The notes under the pieces were generated by a model that was not told where the DNA came from, did not search any database, and was given only the letters and a program-made list of their open reading frames with translations. This document shows positions 1 through 8,476 of a DNA stretch of 64,000 bases, in pieces. The translations under genes were made by a program, and so were the position numbers. How positions within the stretch are numbered: position 1 is the stretch's first letter; each line of letters starts with the position of its first letter. Location: contig NZ_AOHO01000071.1 in NCBI RefSeq assembly GCF_000342005.1, positions 253,690-317,689 on the forward strand. The letters run 5' to 3'. Source of the DNA: Amycolatopsis decaplanina DSM 44594. GTDB lineage: Bacteria > Actinomycetota > Actinomycetes > Mycobacteriales > Pseudonocardiaceae.

Positions 1-1
1 C

Positions 2-286
2 AAGTGGCGCGCGGCGCGCTACGGCGTCGACGCGATCGTCATCCTCGACGCGGCGGGCAATGAGCGGCTCGTCACCGACGACACCTACGACCTGCTGGAC
101 CGGCTCGAACCGGTGGCCCGGAGACTGGGCTGCGCCGACGAACTGCGGTCGGTGGAGACGATCCTGTCCTATGGGCCCAGCTACCTGCGTCAGCGCGCGG
201 TGGCGAAGCAGTACAACGGCAGCCTTCGCGCCGTCGTCGCTTCGCTCATCGCAGAGATGCGGGACGGGAAGATCGCGCGCCCCTGA
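2..286 (+). CDS. GCS2-family carboxylate-amine ligase, C-terminal part
   Basis: The window opens inside this gene; the last 94 codons are present in frame from base 2 and end at TGA. The visible part starts with KWRAARYGVDA, which matches the conserved (N)KWRAxRYGxD block near the C-terminus of glutamate-cysteine ligase family 2 (YbdK-like) proteins, followed by a helical tail. Family members are ATP-dependent ligases joining glutamate to an amine or cysteine. The catalytic core lies upstream, so the substrate cannot be judged. The stop is 15 bp from the stop of the convergent NYN gene. Confidence 0.7.
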   Translation, partial: KWRAARYGVDAIVILDAAGNERLVTDDTYDLLDRLEPVARRLGCADELRSVETILSYGPSYLRQRAVAKQYNGSLRAVVASLIAEMRDGKIARP

Positions 287-301
287 CCCGCAATTCGGCA
301 C

Positions 302-754
302 CTAATTGCGGTCGAGGTGCCCCAGGAGCGTGCCGGGGCCGAAGGTCGAAGCGCCCAACGCCTCGACACGGGAACGCAGCTCGCGGTCGGCGGTCACCAC
401 GACGACGTGGTCGTCCGGACCGGCCGCCCGGGCCTCCCTGGCCACGGCCACGATCTTGTCGTCGCCTTCGCCCTCCGCCTCGACGACCTCGACGCCGGGC
501 ACCGTCGCGACTCCCCGTGCCTTGCCCTCGACGACCAGCACGACCTCCGGCCACCACGACCATTCGCCGCCGCCGGGGAGCGCCGGATCGGCGAGCCCGG
601 TCCCGGCCAGGGCCGCGAGCTCGTCCCGCAACCGTTCCGCGGCGCCGCGCCGGTCGCGCCACCAACCATCCGGCCTCGATCCGACGACGTTCGCGCCGTC
701 GACCACCAGTACCAGCCTGCGATCCAAGTGTTCCCTCAATCCCGGCCAAGCCAC
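302..754 (-). CDS. NYN/PIN-like domain protein (putative RNA-binding or nuclease)
   Basis: A 150-residue protein beginning LVLVVDGANVVGS with Asp19, followed by GWWRDRRGAAERL, an acidic GDDKIV segment (about residues 97-102) and TADRELRSR (about 121-129). This acidic pattern is that of NYN/PIN-fold domains, which bind metal and often cleave RNA. Close relatives are frequently labelled 'NTP pyrophosphohydrolase', probably because a Nudix domain lies next to them. The GTG at 754 has no good ribosome site, and the frame is open further upstream, so the start is uncertain. A Nudix-box relic in another frame lies directly upstream. Confidence 0.6.
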   Translation of the reverse strand: MAWPGLREHLDRRLVLVVDGANVVGSRPDGWWRDRRGAAERLRDELAALAGTGLADPALPGGGEWSWWPEVVLVVEGKARGVATVPGVEVVEAEGEGDDKIVAVAREARAAGPDDHVVVVTADRELRSRVEALGASTFGPGTLLGHLDRN

Positions 755-891
755 CGCGAAGTCGCGGTGCGGCCGGAAGTCCGCTCGGCCTCCTCGTGCG
801 CCTCGCGGGTGGCGGCCTCACGCGGGCTCTCCCCCGCCTCGACGGCGCCCCCGGGCAGCGCCCAGGTGCGTCCATGGTGGCCCCACGGCTT
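736..891 (-). pseudogene. Nudix hydrolase remnant
   Basis: Between the ROK kinase stop and the NYN start, one minus-strand frame reads WGHHGRTWALPGG and then GAVEAGES, REAHEEAER. This is nearly a full Nudix box (GX5EX7REUXEEXGU), but the final Gly is replaced and the frame stops about 15 residues later. The N-terminal half of a Nudix domain (normally about 130 residues) is missing because the ROK gene occupies the space. I read it as a truncated and probably frameshifted remnant, perhaps once fused to the NYN domain. A sequencing frameshift cannot be excluded. Confidence 0.45.
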
Positions 892-1865
892 CAGCCTGTC
901 ACACCGACCTCGGCGCCGGGAGCCTTCGCCGCGTCGACGGCGAGTGCGGCGGCGCCGACGATCGCCGAATCGTCGCCGTGGTGCGCGGCCCGGATCCGCG
1001 CCAGCGGGCGGTGCCCGGCGCCGGTGATCTTGTCCGCGTAGCGTTCGCGTGCCTCGTCGAGGAACAGCGGAGCCGATTCGGACACCCCGCCGCCGATGAC
1101 GATGATCTCGGGATCGAAGACGTCGGCGACCAGCGCCAGGCCCTCGGCCAGCCACTTCGCCAGTTCGGTCATCGCGCGCTGGGCGATCGGGTCGCCGTCC
1201 CGGGCGGCACCCGCGACCCGGCGGCCGGTGACCGAGCCGGGGTCTCCCCTGGTCTCGCGCGCCAGCACGGTCGAGCGGCCGGGATGCCGCGCGAGCAGTT
1301 CCACCGCCGTCGCGGCCAGCGCCGTCCCGCTGCAGTACCGCTCCCAGCAGCCGTACTTCCCGCACGGGCAGGGCCTGCCGCCCGGGACGACCGTGAGGTG
1401 CCCGAGTTCCGGTGCGACACCGTACGCGCCCCGGTAGATCTTGCCGTCGAGCAGGAGTCCAGCGCCGATCCCGGTGCCGAGGGCGATCAGCGCGGCGACA
1501 TGAGCGCCACGAGCGGCCCCGAAGCGGTACTCGCCGACCGCGGCGGCGTTCACGTCGTGCTCCAGGGTCACCGGCAGGCCGACCCGCTTCTCGATGCGCT
1601 CGGCGACCGGCGCGGCACGCCAGGACAGATGCGGCGCGAACATCACCGTCCGCCGGTCCTTCGCGACGAACCCGGCGACCGCGAGCCCGACACCCGACAC
1701 GTCGTGCCGGTTGCGGAGGTCTTCGACGACCCCGGCGATGGCGTCTTCGAGCGCGTCCTCGCCGCTGGGAGTCCCGACCCTGGCGGTGTCCATCAGCGAG
1801 CCGTGCTCGTCCACCACGCCGGCGCGCACACTTGTGCCCCCGACGTCCACCCCTACCGTCAGCAA
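891..1865 (-). CDS. ROK-family sugar kinase (glucokinase)
   Basis: A 324-residue ROK protein: phosphate-binding DVGGTS at residues 7-12, catalytic Asp104 in LEHDVNAAA, a second glycine-rich loop GTGIGAG near 130-136, and the ROK zinc motif with His156 plus Cys166, Cys168 and Cys173 (CPCGKYGC). These fit ATP-dependent glucokinase of the actinobacterial ROK type, phosphorylating glucose in the cytosol; other hexoses remain possible. The start is TTG at 1865, supported by GGGAGA upstream and by immediate adjacency to the stop of the CxxC-protein gene, so the genes are probably co-translated. Confidence 0.85.
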   Translation of the reverse strand: MLTVGVDVGGTSVRAGVVDEHGSLMDTARVGTPSGEDALEDAIAGVVEDLRNRHDVSGVGLAVAGFVAKDRRTVMFAPHLSWRAAPVAERIEKRVGLPVTLEHDVNAAAVGEYRFGAARGAHVAALIALGTGIGAGLLLDGKIYRGAYGVAPELGHLTVVPGGRPCPCGKYGCWERYCSGTALAATAVELLARHPGRSTVLARETRGDPGSVTGRRVAGAARDGDPIAQRAMTELAKWLAEGLALVADVFDPEIIVIGGGVSESAPLFLDEARERYADKITGAGHRPLARIRAAHHGDDSAIVGAAALAVDAAKAPGAEVGVTG

Positions 1866-1866
1866 C

Positions 1867-2304
1867 TCAGTTCTCCCGGTCCGGCTGCCAGGCGTCGCGC
1901 CTGGTCACCGTGATGTGCTGGACCCTCGAAGCTCCCACCGGCGCATCTTCCCGCGCGGGCTCCTTCCGCGCAGGCTGGAACCCGGGCATGTGCACCCCGC
2001 CCTCGGGCTCCCAGCGATCGGCGAGCACCGCCCGCAGCAGCGCGACGAGCTGCGCGGCCTGCTCCATCAGGCGTGCGACGAACTCGGGCCGCTCCCCTCG
2101 GAACACCCCGACGATCGCGCAGAGCGGGCACCAGCCGCCGTCGGCGTCGTGGCCGGCATCGTGGTGGCCGACACAGCCGTGCCCGGCGGAGATCAATCCC
2201 TCCAGCCACGGCGCGGCGTGCTCGACGACCAATTCGACCAGCAGGCGGATCTCTTCGGCCAGTTCGAGGCCGTCGGCCCGCGTGTGTTCGCTGTACTCGC
2301 TCAC
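1867..2304 (-). CDS. Conserved protein with CxxC motif, ArsA neighbour
   Basis: A 145-residue soluble protein starting at GTG 2304, which overlaps the ArsA-like gene stop by 4 bp (GTGA). The N-terminal half is helical, then come a His-rich stretch (GHHDAGHDADGG) and a WCPLC motif with Cys59 and Cys62, and a second helical part. The Cys/His cluster could bind a metal, but only two Cys are present. In M. tuberculosis a small conserved gene occupies the same place beside the ArsA-like Rv2184c (from memory). Function unknown. A longer frame from 2376 exists, but the overlap start is more natural. Confidence 0.7.
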   Translation of the reverse strand: MSEYSEHTRADGLELAEEIRLLVELVVEHAAPWLEGLISAGHGCVGHHDAGHDADGGWCPLCAIVGVFRGERPEFVARLMEQAAQLVALLRAVLADRWEPEGGVHMPGFQPARKEPAREDAPVGASRVQHITVTRRDAWQPDREN

Positions 2305-3443
2305 CCGGGTCCCCGGTTCCCGGCCAGGTTCACGACCAGGCCGTGCGCGTCGGATTCCGCACCGGTGATCCGGCACGGGCGCAACATCTCCGGCAGCGCG
2401 ATCAGCCGCCGGAAACCGTCCACGGTGACGGCGAGATCATCGTCCACTCTGGCCAGATCCACTTCGGAATCACGGTGCAACGGCACGGCGATCCGCAGCT
2501 CGTAGCCACCGTCCGATTCGGACACCTGTAAGAGCGGGGTGACACCTTTTTCGTTGCCCGCCAAGGGATCCAGTCCCCGGTAGAGCTCGTACGCGATTTC
2601 CTGCAACGCCTCGAGCCCCACCGGCTCGACGGCACGATACTCGACGGGCTTCACCTGTCCGGGCCCGAAGCCCGCGTCGGCGAGTTCGGCGAGGACGGCG
2701 TTCTGCTGCGCGCGCCGGGTCCGCATCCACGAGGCCGCGGCGCCGCGCCAGAAGCCGGGCGCGGGCATCAGCCGGTTGACGATCAGGCCGTCGACTCCGA
2801 TCCCGCGCAAGGCCAGGGAACTGAGCGTGCGGCGGGCTTCGGCGACGACGACACGTTCCGGTGTCAGCACGAGCCGCACGGTGGTGGTGGCCGGATCGGT
2901 CAGCAGGGTGCGCAGCGACTCCAGATGAGCGCCGAGCCGCCGGACGGCGGCCGCTGTCCGGCGCGCGCCCGGTTTGAACATCCTCGACAGGTAGCCCGAG
3001 ACGGCTTCGGGCAAGGCCAGCAGGCGCAGCGTTTCCGCGGTCGGCCCGCAGTCGACGACGACCGTCTCCCAGGGACCGTGTTCGGCGAGGCGCTGGACCT
3101 CGGTGAGGGCGAGGAGTTCGTCGACGCCGGGCACCACGGTGAGCTCTTCGGCGTCGAGCGAGTCGAGGCCCGCGCCCGCGAGCGCGGTCTGCAGTTCCTG
3201 CCGGAGTTCGCGCCAGGTGCTGTCCACGAGGCCACGGGTGTCGATCTGGGCGGCGTGCAGAAGCGTGTCTACTTCGGACGGTTCGCCGCCGAGTGCGCGG
3301 CCGAAGGCGTCACCGAGCGAATGCGCGGGGTCGGTCGAGACCACGAGCGTCTTCCTGCCCCGCCCGGCCAGTGCCGCCGCCGTCGCCGCGGCGAGCGTGG
3401 TCTTGCCGACACCCCCCTTGCCGGTGAACAGCAGGATCCGCAT
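2301..3443 (-). CDS. ArsA-like P-loop ATPase
   Basis: A 380-residue protein with a deviant Walker A at residues 8-16 (GKGGVGKTT), a VSTDPAHSLGDAF switch-like segment and VVDCGPTAETLR, typical of the ArsA/Get3 SIMIBI ATPases. There is one ATPase domain rather than the tandem arrangement of true arsenite pumps, and no ars genes are nearby, so arsenic transport is unlikely. The C-terminal part (about 290-375) resembles the small alpha-crystallin-like tail found in actinobacterial members. It follows the SRPBCC gene by 14 bp and overlaps the CxxC gene by 4 bp. Confidence 0.8.
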   Translation of the reverse strand: MRILLFTGKGGVGKTTLAAATAAALAGRGRKTLVVSTDPAHSLGDAFGRALGGEPSEVDTLLHAAQIDTRGLVDSTWRELRQELQTALAGAGLDSLDAEELTVVPGVDELLALTEVQRLAEHGPWETVVVDCGPTAETLRLLALPEAVSGYLSRMFKPGARRTAAAVRRLGAHLESLRTLLTDPATTTVRLVLTPERVVVAEARRTLSSLALRGIGVDGLIVNRLMPAPGFWRGAAASWMRTRRAQQNAVLAELADAGFGPGQVKPVEYRAVEPVGLEALQEIAYELYRGLDPLAGNEKGVTPLLQVSESDGGYELRIAVPLHRDSEVDLARVDDDLAVTVDGFRRLIALPEMLRPCRITGAESDAHGLVVNLAGNRGPG

Positions 3444-3457
3444 GCCTACCTTTCGAC

Positions 3458-3898
3458 TCAGGACGTTTCAGCGCGCTTCTTGAGCTCCTTGAGCGCGGTG
3501 TCCATGACCATCTTCTCGGCCTTGCGGCGCAGCAGCCCGATCATCGGCAGCGCCAGCTCGACGGACAGCGTATACGTCACCTTGGTGCGGCCGGCGCCCA
3601 GCGCTTCGAGGGCGTAGCGGCCGTTCTGGGCCTTCTGCATCTGCCCCTTGACCAAGTGCCAGCTGACTCCGTGGCCGTCGGCGTCCCAGTCGTACTCCAG
3701 GGTGTAGACGTCCTTGATGGGTCCGGCGTCGAGGGTGAGTTTCACCTGCTTGGCGCGCCCGTCGGCGTCCTCGCCGAGCACCTCGGTCTCCCGGACGGCC
3801 TTGGCCCATTCCGGGTACGCGGGAAAGTCGGCGATGACGGCCATGACCCGCTCGGGCTCGGCGTCGACCTCGATGGATTGCGTGGACTGCTCGGCCAT
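3458..3898 (-). CDS. SRPBCC (START-like) lipid or ligand-binding protein
   Basis: A 146-residue protein with the polyketide cyclase/dehydrase signature: IEVDAEPERVMAVIADFPAYPEWAK near the N-terminus, a beta-rich centre, and a final amphipathic helix ending ELKKRAETS. The family forms a helix-grip fold around hydrophobic ligands. The ATG at 3898 puts the domain at residue 8; the longer frame to 3949 adds an Arg-rich stretch with no support. It is the first gene of the SRPBCC-ArsA-CxxC-ROK run, and the same SRPBCC/ArsA pairing occurs near fadD15 in mycobacteria (from memory). Confidence 0.8.
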   Translation of the reverse strand: MAEQSTQSIEVDAEPERVMAVIADFPAYPEWAKAVRETEVLGEDADGRAKQVKLTLDAGPIKDVYTLEYDWDADGHGVSWHLVKGQMQKAQNGRYALEALGAGRTKVTYTLSVELALPMIGLLRRKAEKMVMDTALKELKKRAETS

Positions 3899-4037
3899 GG
3901 AGTGAAGCCTAGAGCGTGTCGTGCGGTTCCTGGGCGGGCGGGTGACCACACGCGCGCGTTTCTTTTCGCCGAAGGCCCGGATTCGAGGAGGCAGGCCGCC
4001 GATCGGCGTAGGGCGAGCATCGTGGCGGAGCCGAGGG

Positions 4038-4826
4038 TCACCAGCGCAGCACGTACGGCTGTGCCGTCTCTTTGAAGTGACCGACGTTACGGCATTCGGT
4101 CCTGCCGAGCCTCGCCCGCGTGGCCAGTGGCTGGTGGACGTGCCCGAAGACCGACCAGCGCGGCCGCTGCTCGTGGATGAGGTCCACCAGCGCCGCGGAC
4201 CCGATCTCGGACCGCCGCGCGATCACGTCGTAGGTCAGTTCCGGGAGGGCGGGCGGGATGTGGGTGCACAGGACGTCGATGTCCTCCAGCCCGCCGACCG
4301 CGACGTCGTACTCCTCGCGGGTGCGCAGGTACGGCCGCCAGAAGCCGTTGCGGCGCGGGACCACGTTCGGCGGGAGCAGCGCACCGCCGATGAACCCGAA
4401 GCGCAGGCCGCCGAACTCGGCGACCTCGCCGTCGAGGACGGTGATGCCGTCGCCGGCGAACTCGGGCCACAGCGAGGGGTCGTCGACGTTGCCTGGGGTC
4501 GCGAACGTCGGCGCGGTCAGCGCGCCGAACAGGACCGAGTACTGGTGGAGGATCGCCTCGCCGACGGCACCGGCGGGATCGGCCAGAGTGGCCCACAACG
4601 ATCGGGAGAAGGCAACGGTCTCATCACGAGTGCCCTCACGCCGCAGCCGCGCGAACTCGCCGACCTTCTCGGCGCCGAACAGCGCGCCCATGATGCCCTT
4701 GTCGTGCTCGCGGTAGTCGACGAAGTCCAGCAGGTCGCCCAGCACGATCAGCGCGTCGGCGCCGTCGCCGGCGCGTTTGAGCGCGTCGGCGTTGCCGTGG
4801 ACGTCCGACACCACGTGAACCCGCAT
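4038..4826 (-). CDS. Calcineurin-like metallophosphoesterase
   Basis: A 262-residue enzyme with the full dimetal phosphoesterase signature: DVH at residues 8-10, GDLLDF at 30-35, GNVDD, CTHIPP and VFGHVHQP. These residues bind two metal ions and identify a phosphomonoesterase or phosphodiesterase of the calcineurin-like class. The length matches single-domain cytosolic members; there is no signal peptide. The natural substrate cannot be deduced. The gene lies 14 bp downstream of the second SRPBCC gene. The 139 bp between this gene and the first SRPBCC gene contain nothing I recognise. Confidence 0.85.
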   Translation of the reverse strand: MRVHVVSDVHGNADALKRAGDGADALIVLGDLLDFVDYREHDKGIMGALFGAEKVGEFARLRREGTRDETVAFSRSLWATLADPAGAVGEAILHQYSVLFGALTAPTFATPGNVDDPSLWPEFAGDGITVLDGEVAEFGGLRFGFIGGALLPPNVVPRRNGFWRPYLRTREEYDVAVGGLEDIDVLCTHIPPALPELTYDVIARRSEIGSAALVDLIHEQRPRWSVFGHVHQPLATRARLGRTECRNVGHFKETAQPYVLRW

Positions 4827-4840
4827 GTTCTCCCCCGTGC

Positions 4841-5311
4841 TCAGTCGGCCCGCGGGCCGACTCCGGGCTCGCGCCCGTCCTCCAGGACCTCCTTGAGCCC
4901 GAGCGCGATCGCCTTGGCGGCGCGGGCGCGGCGGTCGAACTCGCGGCGCAGCTCCCGAGGCGCCAGACCGAGCGGCTCCCCGTCGGGACCGGCGGGAGTG
5001 GCGCGCAGGAAGTAGTGCAGCAAGGTGCCGTCGAGCACCGGCTCGAGCCAGACCTCCATGGTACCGATCAAGGCACCGCGCACGGTCCAGCGCAATCCTT
5101 CGTCACCGCGGTCGGTGTAGACCTCGAGAACGAGGTCCGGCCAGTAACGTGACCAAGATCGCGGATCGGCGAAGGCGGCGGCCACGGTGGAGGGCGGGAC
5201 CACGAGGAAGGTCTCGTCGACGATGTCGAGAGCTGGCGGCGCCTGGTTCACACGCGGCAGAATGTCATGCCCTCGGTATGGCCGATTCGCCAGCATGGTC
5301 TTAAGGTGCAC
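4841..5311 (-). CDS. SRPBCC-family protein
   Basis: Up to 156 residues; the helix-grip domain begins around ALDIVDETFLVVPPSTVAAAFADP and runs to an Arg/Lys-rich C-terminal helix. This is a second, divergent SRPBCC protein next to fadD15, probably binding a lipid-like ligand. The start is unsure: GTG 5311, ATG 5296 and GTG 5251 (21 codons in, just before the domain) are all possible, and none has a good ribosome-binding site. It is divergent from the fadD15-like gene, so the 66-126 bp between them should hold promoters for both directions. Confidence 0.65.
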   Translation of the reverse strand: MHLKTMLANRPYRGHDILPRVNQAPPALDIVDETFLVVPPSTVAAAFADPRSWSRYWPDLVLEVYTDRGDEGLRWTVRGALIGTMEVWLEPVLDGTLLHYFLRATPAGPDGEPLGLAPRELRREFDRRARAAKAIALGLKEVLEDGREPGVGPRAD

Positions 5312-5377
5312 GGCACGCTAAGTTGACTGGCGGGTAACACCGGTCACACCACTTGCACGCGAACACGGAGGTTCCTC

Positions 5378-7177
5378 GTGCGCGAATTCAGCGCCCCCGC
5401 CGCCAATCCGGTGACCGACGACGAGAATCTCGCCGACGTCGTCTGGGCGAACGCCGAGCGGTTCTCCGATGTCGTGAGTTTCCGACGCCAGGTCGACGGT
5501 ACCTGGCTGGACGTCACCGCCAAAGACTTCGCCGCCCAGGTTCTCGCCGTGGCCAAGGGAATGGCACAAGCGGGCATCGCTCCGGGCGACCGGGTCGGGC
5601 TCATGTCCAAGACCCGCTACGAATGGACCCTGATCGACTTCGCGATCTGGGCCGCGGGCGCGGTCACCGTCCCGATCTACGACACCTCCTCGGCCGAGCA
5701 GGTCCACTGGATCCTCTCGGACTCGGCCGCGAAGGCCGTGTTCGTCGAGACCGACGACCACCTCGCGACGCTGGAATCCGTCAAGGGACGCCTCGACGCG
5801 CTCGAACACACCTGGCAGATCGAGTCCGCCGACGCGCCCGCCGTCGACCAGCTCACCAAGCAGGGCGCAGGGCTCAGCGACGACGACCTGCACGAGCGCC
5901 GCCGCACGGTGAAGGCCGGCGACCTGGCCACGATCGTGTACACCTCGGGCACGACCGGCCGTCCCAAGGGCGTCGAGCTGACCCACCGGAACCTCCTCGC
6001 CGAGATCCGCGCCGACATCGCCGCGTTCCCGCAGCTGATGGAGCAGGGCAACTCGCTGCTGGTGTTCCTGCCGCTCGCGCACGTCCTCGCCCGCGCCATC
6101 GCGGTGACCGCGCTCAGCGCGCGCGTGACCCTCGGGCACACCTCGGACGTCAAGAACCTCGTCGCCGACCTCGGCACCTTCCGGCCGACCTTCGTCGTCG
6201 CCGTGCCGCGGGTTTTCGAGAAGGTCTACAACGGCGCGAAGCAGAAGGCCCACGGTGACGGCAAGGGCAAGATCTTCGACGCCGCCGAAGCCACCGCGGT
6301 CGCCTACAGCCAGGCTCAGGACAATGGCGGCGCCGGACTGGGCCTCAAGGTCAAGCACGCGCTGTTCGACAAGCTGGTCTTCACCAAGCTGCGCGCGGCC
6401 CTCGGTGGCCGGTGCATCGCCGCGGTGTCCGGCGGTGCCCCGCTCGGCGTGCGGCTGGCGCATTTCTTCCGCGGCATCGGCGTCCCGGTGTTCGAAGGCT
6501 ACGGCCTGACCGAGACGTCCGCGGCGGCCTGTGTCGGCACCCAGGACGGGTTCCGCGTCGGCACCGTGGGACGCCCGGTCGCCGGCACCTCGGTCCGGAT
6601 CGCCGACGACGGCGAGATCCTGCTGAAGGGCGACGTCGTGTTCGGCGGCTACTTCAACAACGCCGAAGCGACCGCCGAAGCGCTGGAAGACGGCTGGTTC
6701 CACACCGGCGACCTCGGCGAGTTGGACGGCGACGGGTTCCTCAAGATCACCGGGCGCAAGAAGGAGATCATCGTCACTGCGGGCGGCAAGAACGTCGCCC
6801 CGTCCGGGCTCGAAGACACCATCAAGGCCAGCCCCCTGGTCAGCCAGGCGATGGTCGTCGGCGACCAGCGGCCGTTCATCGGCGCGCTGATCACCATCGA
6901 CGAGGAGTACTTCCCGTCGTGGAAGTCGCAGCACGGCAAGCCTTCCGACGCCTCCGTGTCCGACCTGGCCGACGACGCCGAACTGCGCGCCGAAATCCAG
7001 GCGGCCGTGGATCAGGCCAACAGCGCGGTGTCGCAGGCCGAGGCCATCAAGAAGTTCACGATCCTCTCGAAGGACTTCACCGAGGCCGGCGGGGAGATCA
7101 CACCGAGCCTGAAGCTGAAGCGCAACATCGTGAACAAGAACTACGCGACCGACATCGAGGCTCTGTACAAGAAGTAG
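5378..7177 (+). CDS. fadD15: Long-chain fatty-acid--CoA ligase (FadD15-like)
   Basis: A 599-residue member of the adenylate-forming superfamily. YTSGTTGRPKGVELTHRN (about residue 188) is the AMP/ATP-binding P-loop, YGLTETSAA is the A5 motif, DGWFHTGDLG and ITGRKKEIIVTAGGKNVAP are A7/A8, and the catalytic C-terminal Lys lies in the LKLKRN segment. It should activate long-chain fatty acids to acyl-CoA via acyl-AMP. The GTG at 5378 is preceded by CGGAGG. The SRPBCC/ArsA neighbourhood on the opposite strand matches the mycobacterial fadD15 context, which supports the name. Confidence 0.85.
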   Translation: MREFSAPAANPVTDDENLADVVWANAERFSDVVSFRRQVDGTWLDVTAKDFAAQVLAVAKGMAQAGIAPGDRVGLMSKTRYEWTLIDFAIWAAGAVTVPIYDTSSAEQVHWILSDSAAKAVFVETDDHLATLESVKGRLDALEHTWQIESADAPAVDQLTKQGAGLSDDDLHERRRTVKAGDLATIVYTSGTTGRPKGVELTHRNLLAEIRADIAAFPQLMEQGNSLLVFLPLAHVLARAIAVTALSARVTLGHTSDVKNLVADLGTFRPTFVVAVPRVFEKVYNGAKQKAHGDGKGKIFDAAEATAVAYSQAQDNGGAGLGLKVKHALFDKLVFTKLRAALGGRCIAAVSGGAPLGVRLAHFFRGIGVPVFEGYGLTETSAAACVGTQDGFRVGTVGRPVAGTSVRIADDGEILLKGDVVFGGYFNNAEATAEALEDGWFHTGDLGELDGDGFLKITGRKKEIIVTAGGKNVAPSGLEDTIKASPLVSQAMVVGDQRPFIGALITIDEEYFPSWKSQHGKPSDASVSDLADDAELRAEIQAAVDQANSAVSQAEAIKKFTILSKDFTEAGGEITPSLKLKRNIVNKNYATDIEALYKK

Positions 7178-7228
7178 CTCGTCGGTACCTGACGAGGGCC
7201 GGCGGCGGTGAGGCGCCGGCCCGGTGGG

Positions 7229-7272
7229 TCGTGAGTGGTAAGTGGTGTTCTAACGCGACTTACCACTCACGA
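7229..7272. repeat. Intergenic palindrome (15-bp arms), likely bidirectional terminator
   Basis: Perfect inverted repeat with arms 7229-7243 (TCGTGAGTGGTAAGT) and 7258-7272 around a 14-base loop. It lies between the convergent ends of the fadD15-like gene and the monooxygenase gene, where it can serve as a terminator for both. The first 14 bases of the left arm recur exactly at 63905-63918 in another palindrome, so this is a dispersed element and not only a local hairpin. No T-tract follows. Confidence 0.75.
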
Positions 7273-7302
7273 GTGTGGCTCATCACCGCCGCAAGCAGGT
7301 GA

Positions 7303-8403
7303 CTAATTGCGGGGGATGGTCGCGTCCCACTCGATGTGGTGCTGGTACAGCCAGTTTCGTCCCTCGTCGGACGTCGTCCCCGACGACACCGCCGCGCTGC
7401 TGGCCACCAGCTTCTCCACCCGAGCCCGCCGCAGTCGCTCGTAGGCCGCGAAAGCCGTTGGCGCGTCAGGAAGATCCCGCAGGCACTGTGCCAGCACGAC
7501 GCTGTCCTCCAGCGCCATCGACGCTCCCTGCCCCGCGGCGGGCGAGGCCGCGTGCGCCGCGTCGCCCACGAGCACCATCGACGCGTTGAACCACACCGGC
7601 GTCGAAGGAACGTCGTAGGAATGACCGCCGAACACGTCGTCCCCCGTCGACTGGATGATTTCCGCGGCAGGCAACGGTTCCCCGTCGAAAGCGGCGAAAG
7701 CCGCAGAGCGCCATTCGGCCGGCGACAGACCGGAGCGCACTCCTTCGGCCGTGGGAAGGCGCGCGAACCAGTACGTCGAGCCGTCGGGGGTGCTCGTGTA
7801 GCCGAAGAAAGCGTGCAGGCTCTGGATCATCCGATAGAGGGAGGGCGCCTGCGGGATGCTTGTGTCGGTCGTGTAGCCGTAGACGACGTCGAGACCCGTC
7901 GAGCGCGGAGGTGGGCAGGCCGGGTCGATGATGGTCCGGACGACCGATCGCAGGCCGTCGGCGCCGATCAGGATGTCGCCCTCGGCGAAGGTCCCGTCCT
8001 CGAAGCGAGCGATCCCCCGCGAGGCGGAAACCAGCCGTTTCCCGCGCTCGAAGCCGATCCCGCGCGAGATCGCCTCCTCCTGCAGCGCCCGGTAAAGCGA
8101 CGCCCGCGTCAAGGTGCGCGGTCCGGCGAGACCGTCGATGTCGAAGGAACGACGTTCGACGGTCCGTCCGTCCGGCGTCACGAGTTCCAGCCCGACCGCG
8201 GCGAAGGAGTTCTCGATCACCGGTCCGTCGGCATCGATCGCGCGCAGGGCGTCCATGCCGTTGTGCATGATCGTCAGGAACGCGCCCACGTCCTCGCCGC
8301 CGGACGGGTACGCCTCGTGGACGCTCGCTTCGATCCCGGCCCGCCGCAACGCCATCGCGGTCACCGTGCCCGAAATACCGCCACCGATGATCACAGCCTT
8401 CAC
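7303..8403 (-). CDS. FAD-dependent monooxygenase
   Basis: A 366-residue class A flavin monooxygenase. VIIGGGISGTVTAMALRRAG at the N-terminus is the dinucleotide-binding GxGxxG fold; GADGLRS is the DG motif; GDAAHAASPAAGQGASMALED is the GD motif that contacts FAD and closes the domain. Members hydroxylate aromatic or polyketide substrates with NAD(P)H. The GTG at 8403 follows GGAGGGGG. It stands alone, with no pathway genes next to it, so the substrate is unknown. Confidence 0.85.
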   Translation of the reverse strand: MKAVIIGGGISGTVTAMALRRAGIEASVHEAYPSGGEDVGAFLTIMHNGMDALRAIDADGPVIENSFAAVGLELVTPDGRTVERRSFDIDGLAGPRTLTRASLYRALQEEAISRGIGFERGKRLVSASRGIARFEDGTFAEGDILIGADGLRSVVRTIIDPACPPPRSTGLDVVYGYTTDTSIPQAPSLYRMIQSLHAFFGYTSTPDGSTYWFARLPTAEGVRSGLSPAEWRSAAFAAFDGEPLPAAEIIQSTGDDVFGGHSYDVPSTPVWFNASMVLVGDAAHAASPAAGQGASMALEDSVVLAQCLRDLPDAPTAFAAYERLRRARVEKLVASSAAVSSGTTSDEGRNWLYQHHIEWDATIPRN

Positions 8404-8476
8404 CGCGGACCCCCTCCTCGTGTCGCCGTCACCCGACCGTACCGGGAAACGGCGACACGACAGAGTGGTCAGCGGG

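Noticed and set aside
2301..3443. Arsenite efflux function for the ArsA-like protein
   Set aside because: Single ATPase domain, no arsB/arsR, and conserved linkage to SRPBCC and fadD15-like genes point away from arsenic resistance.
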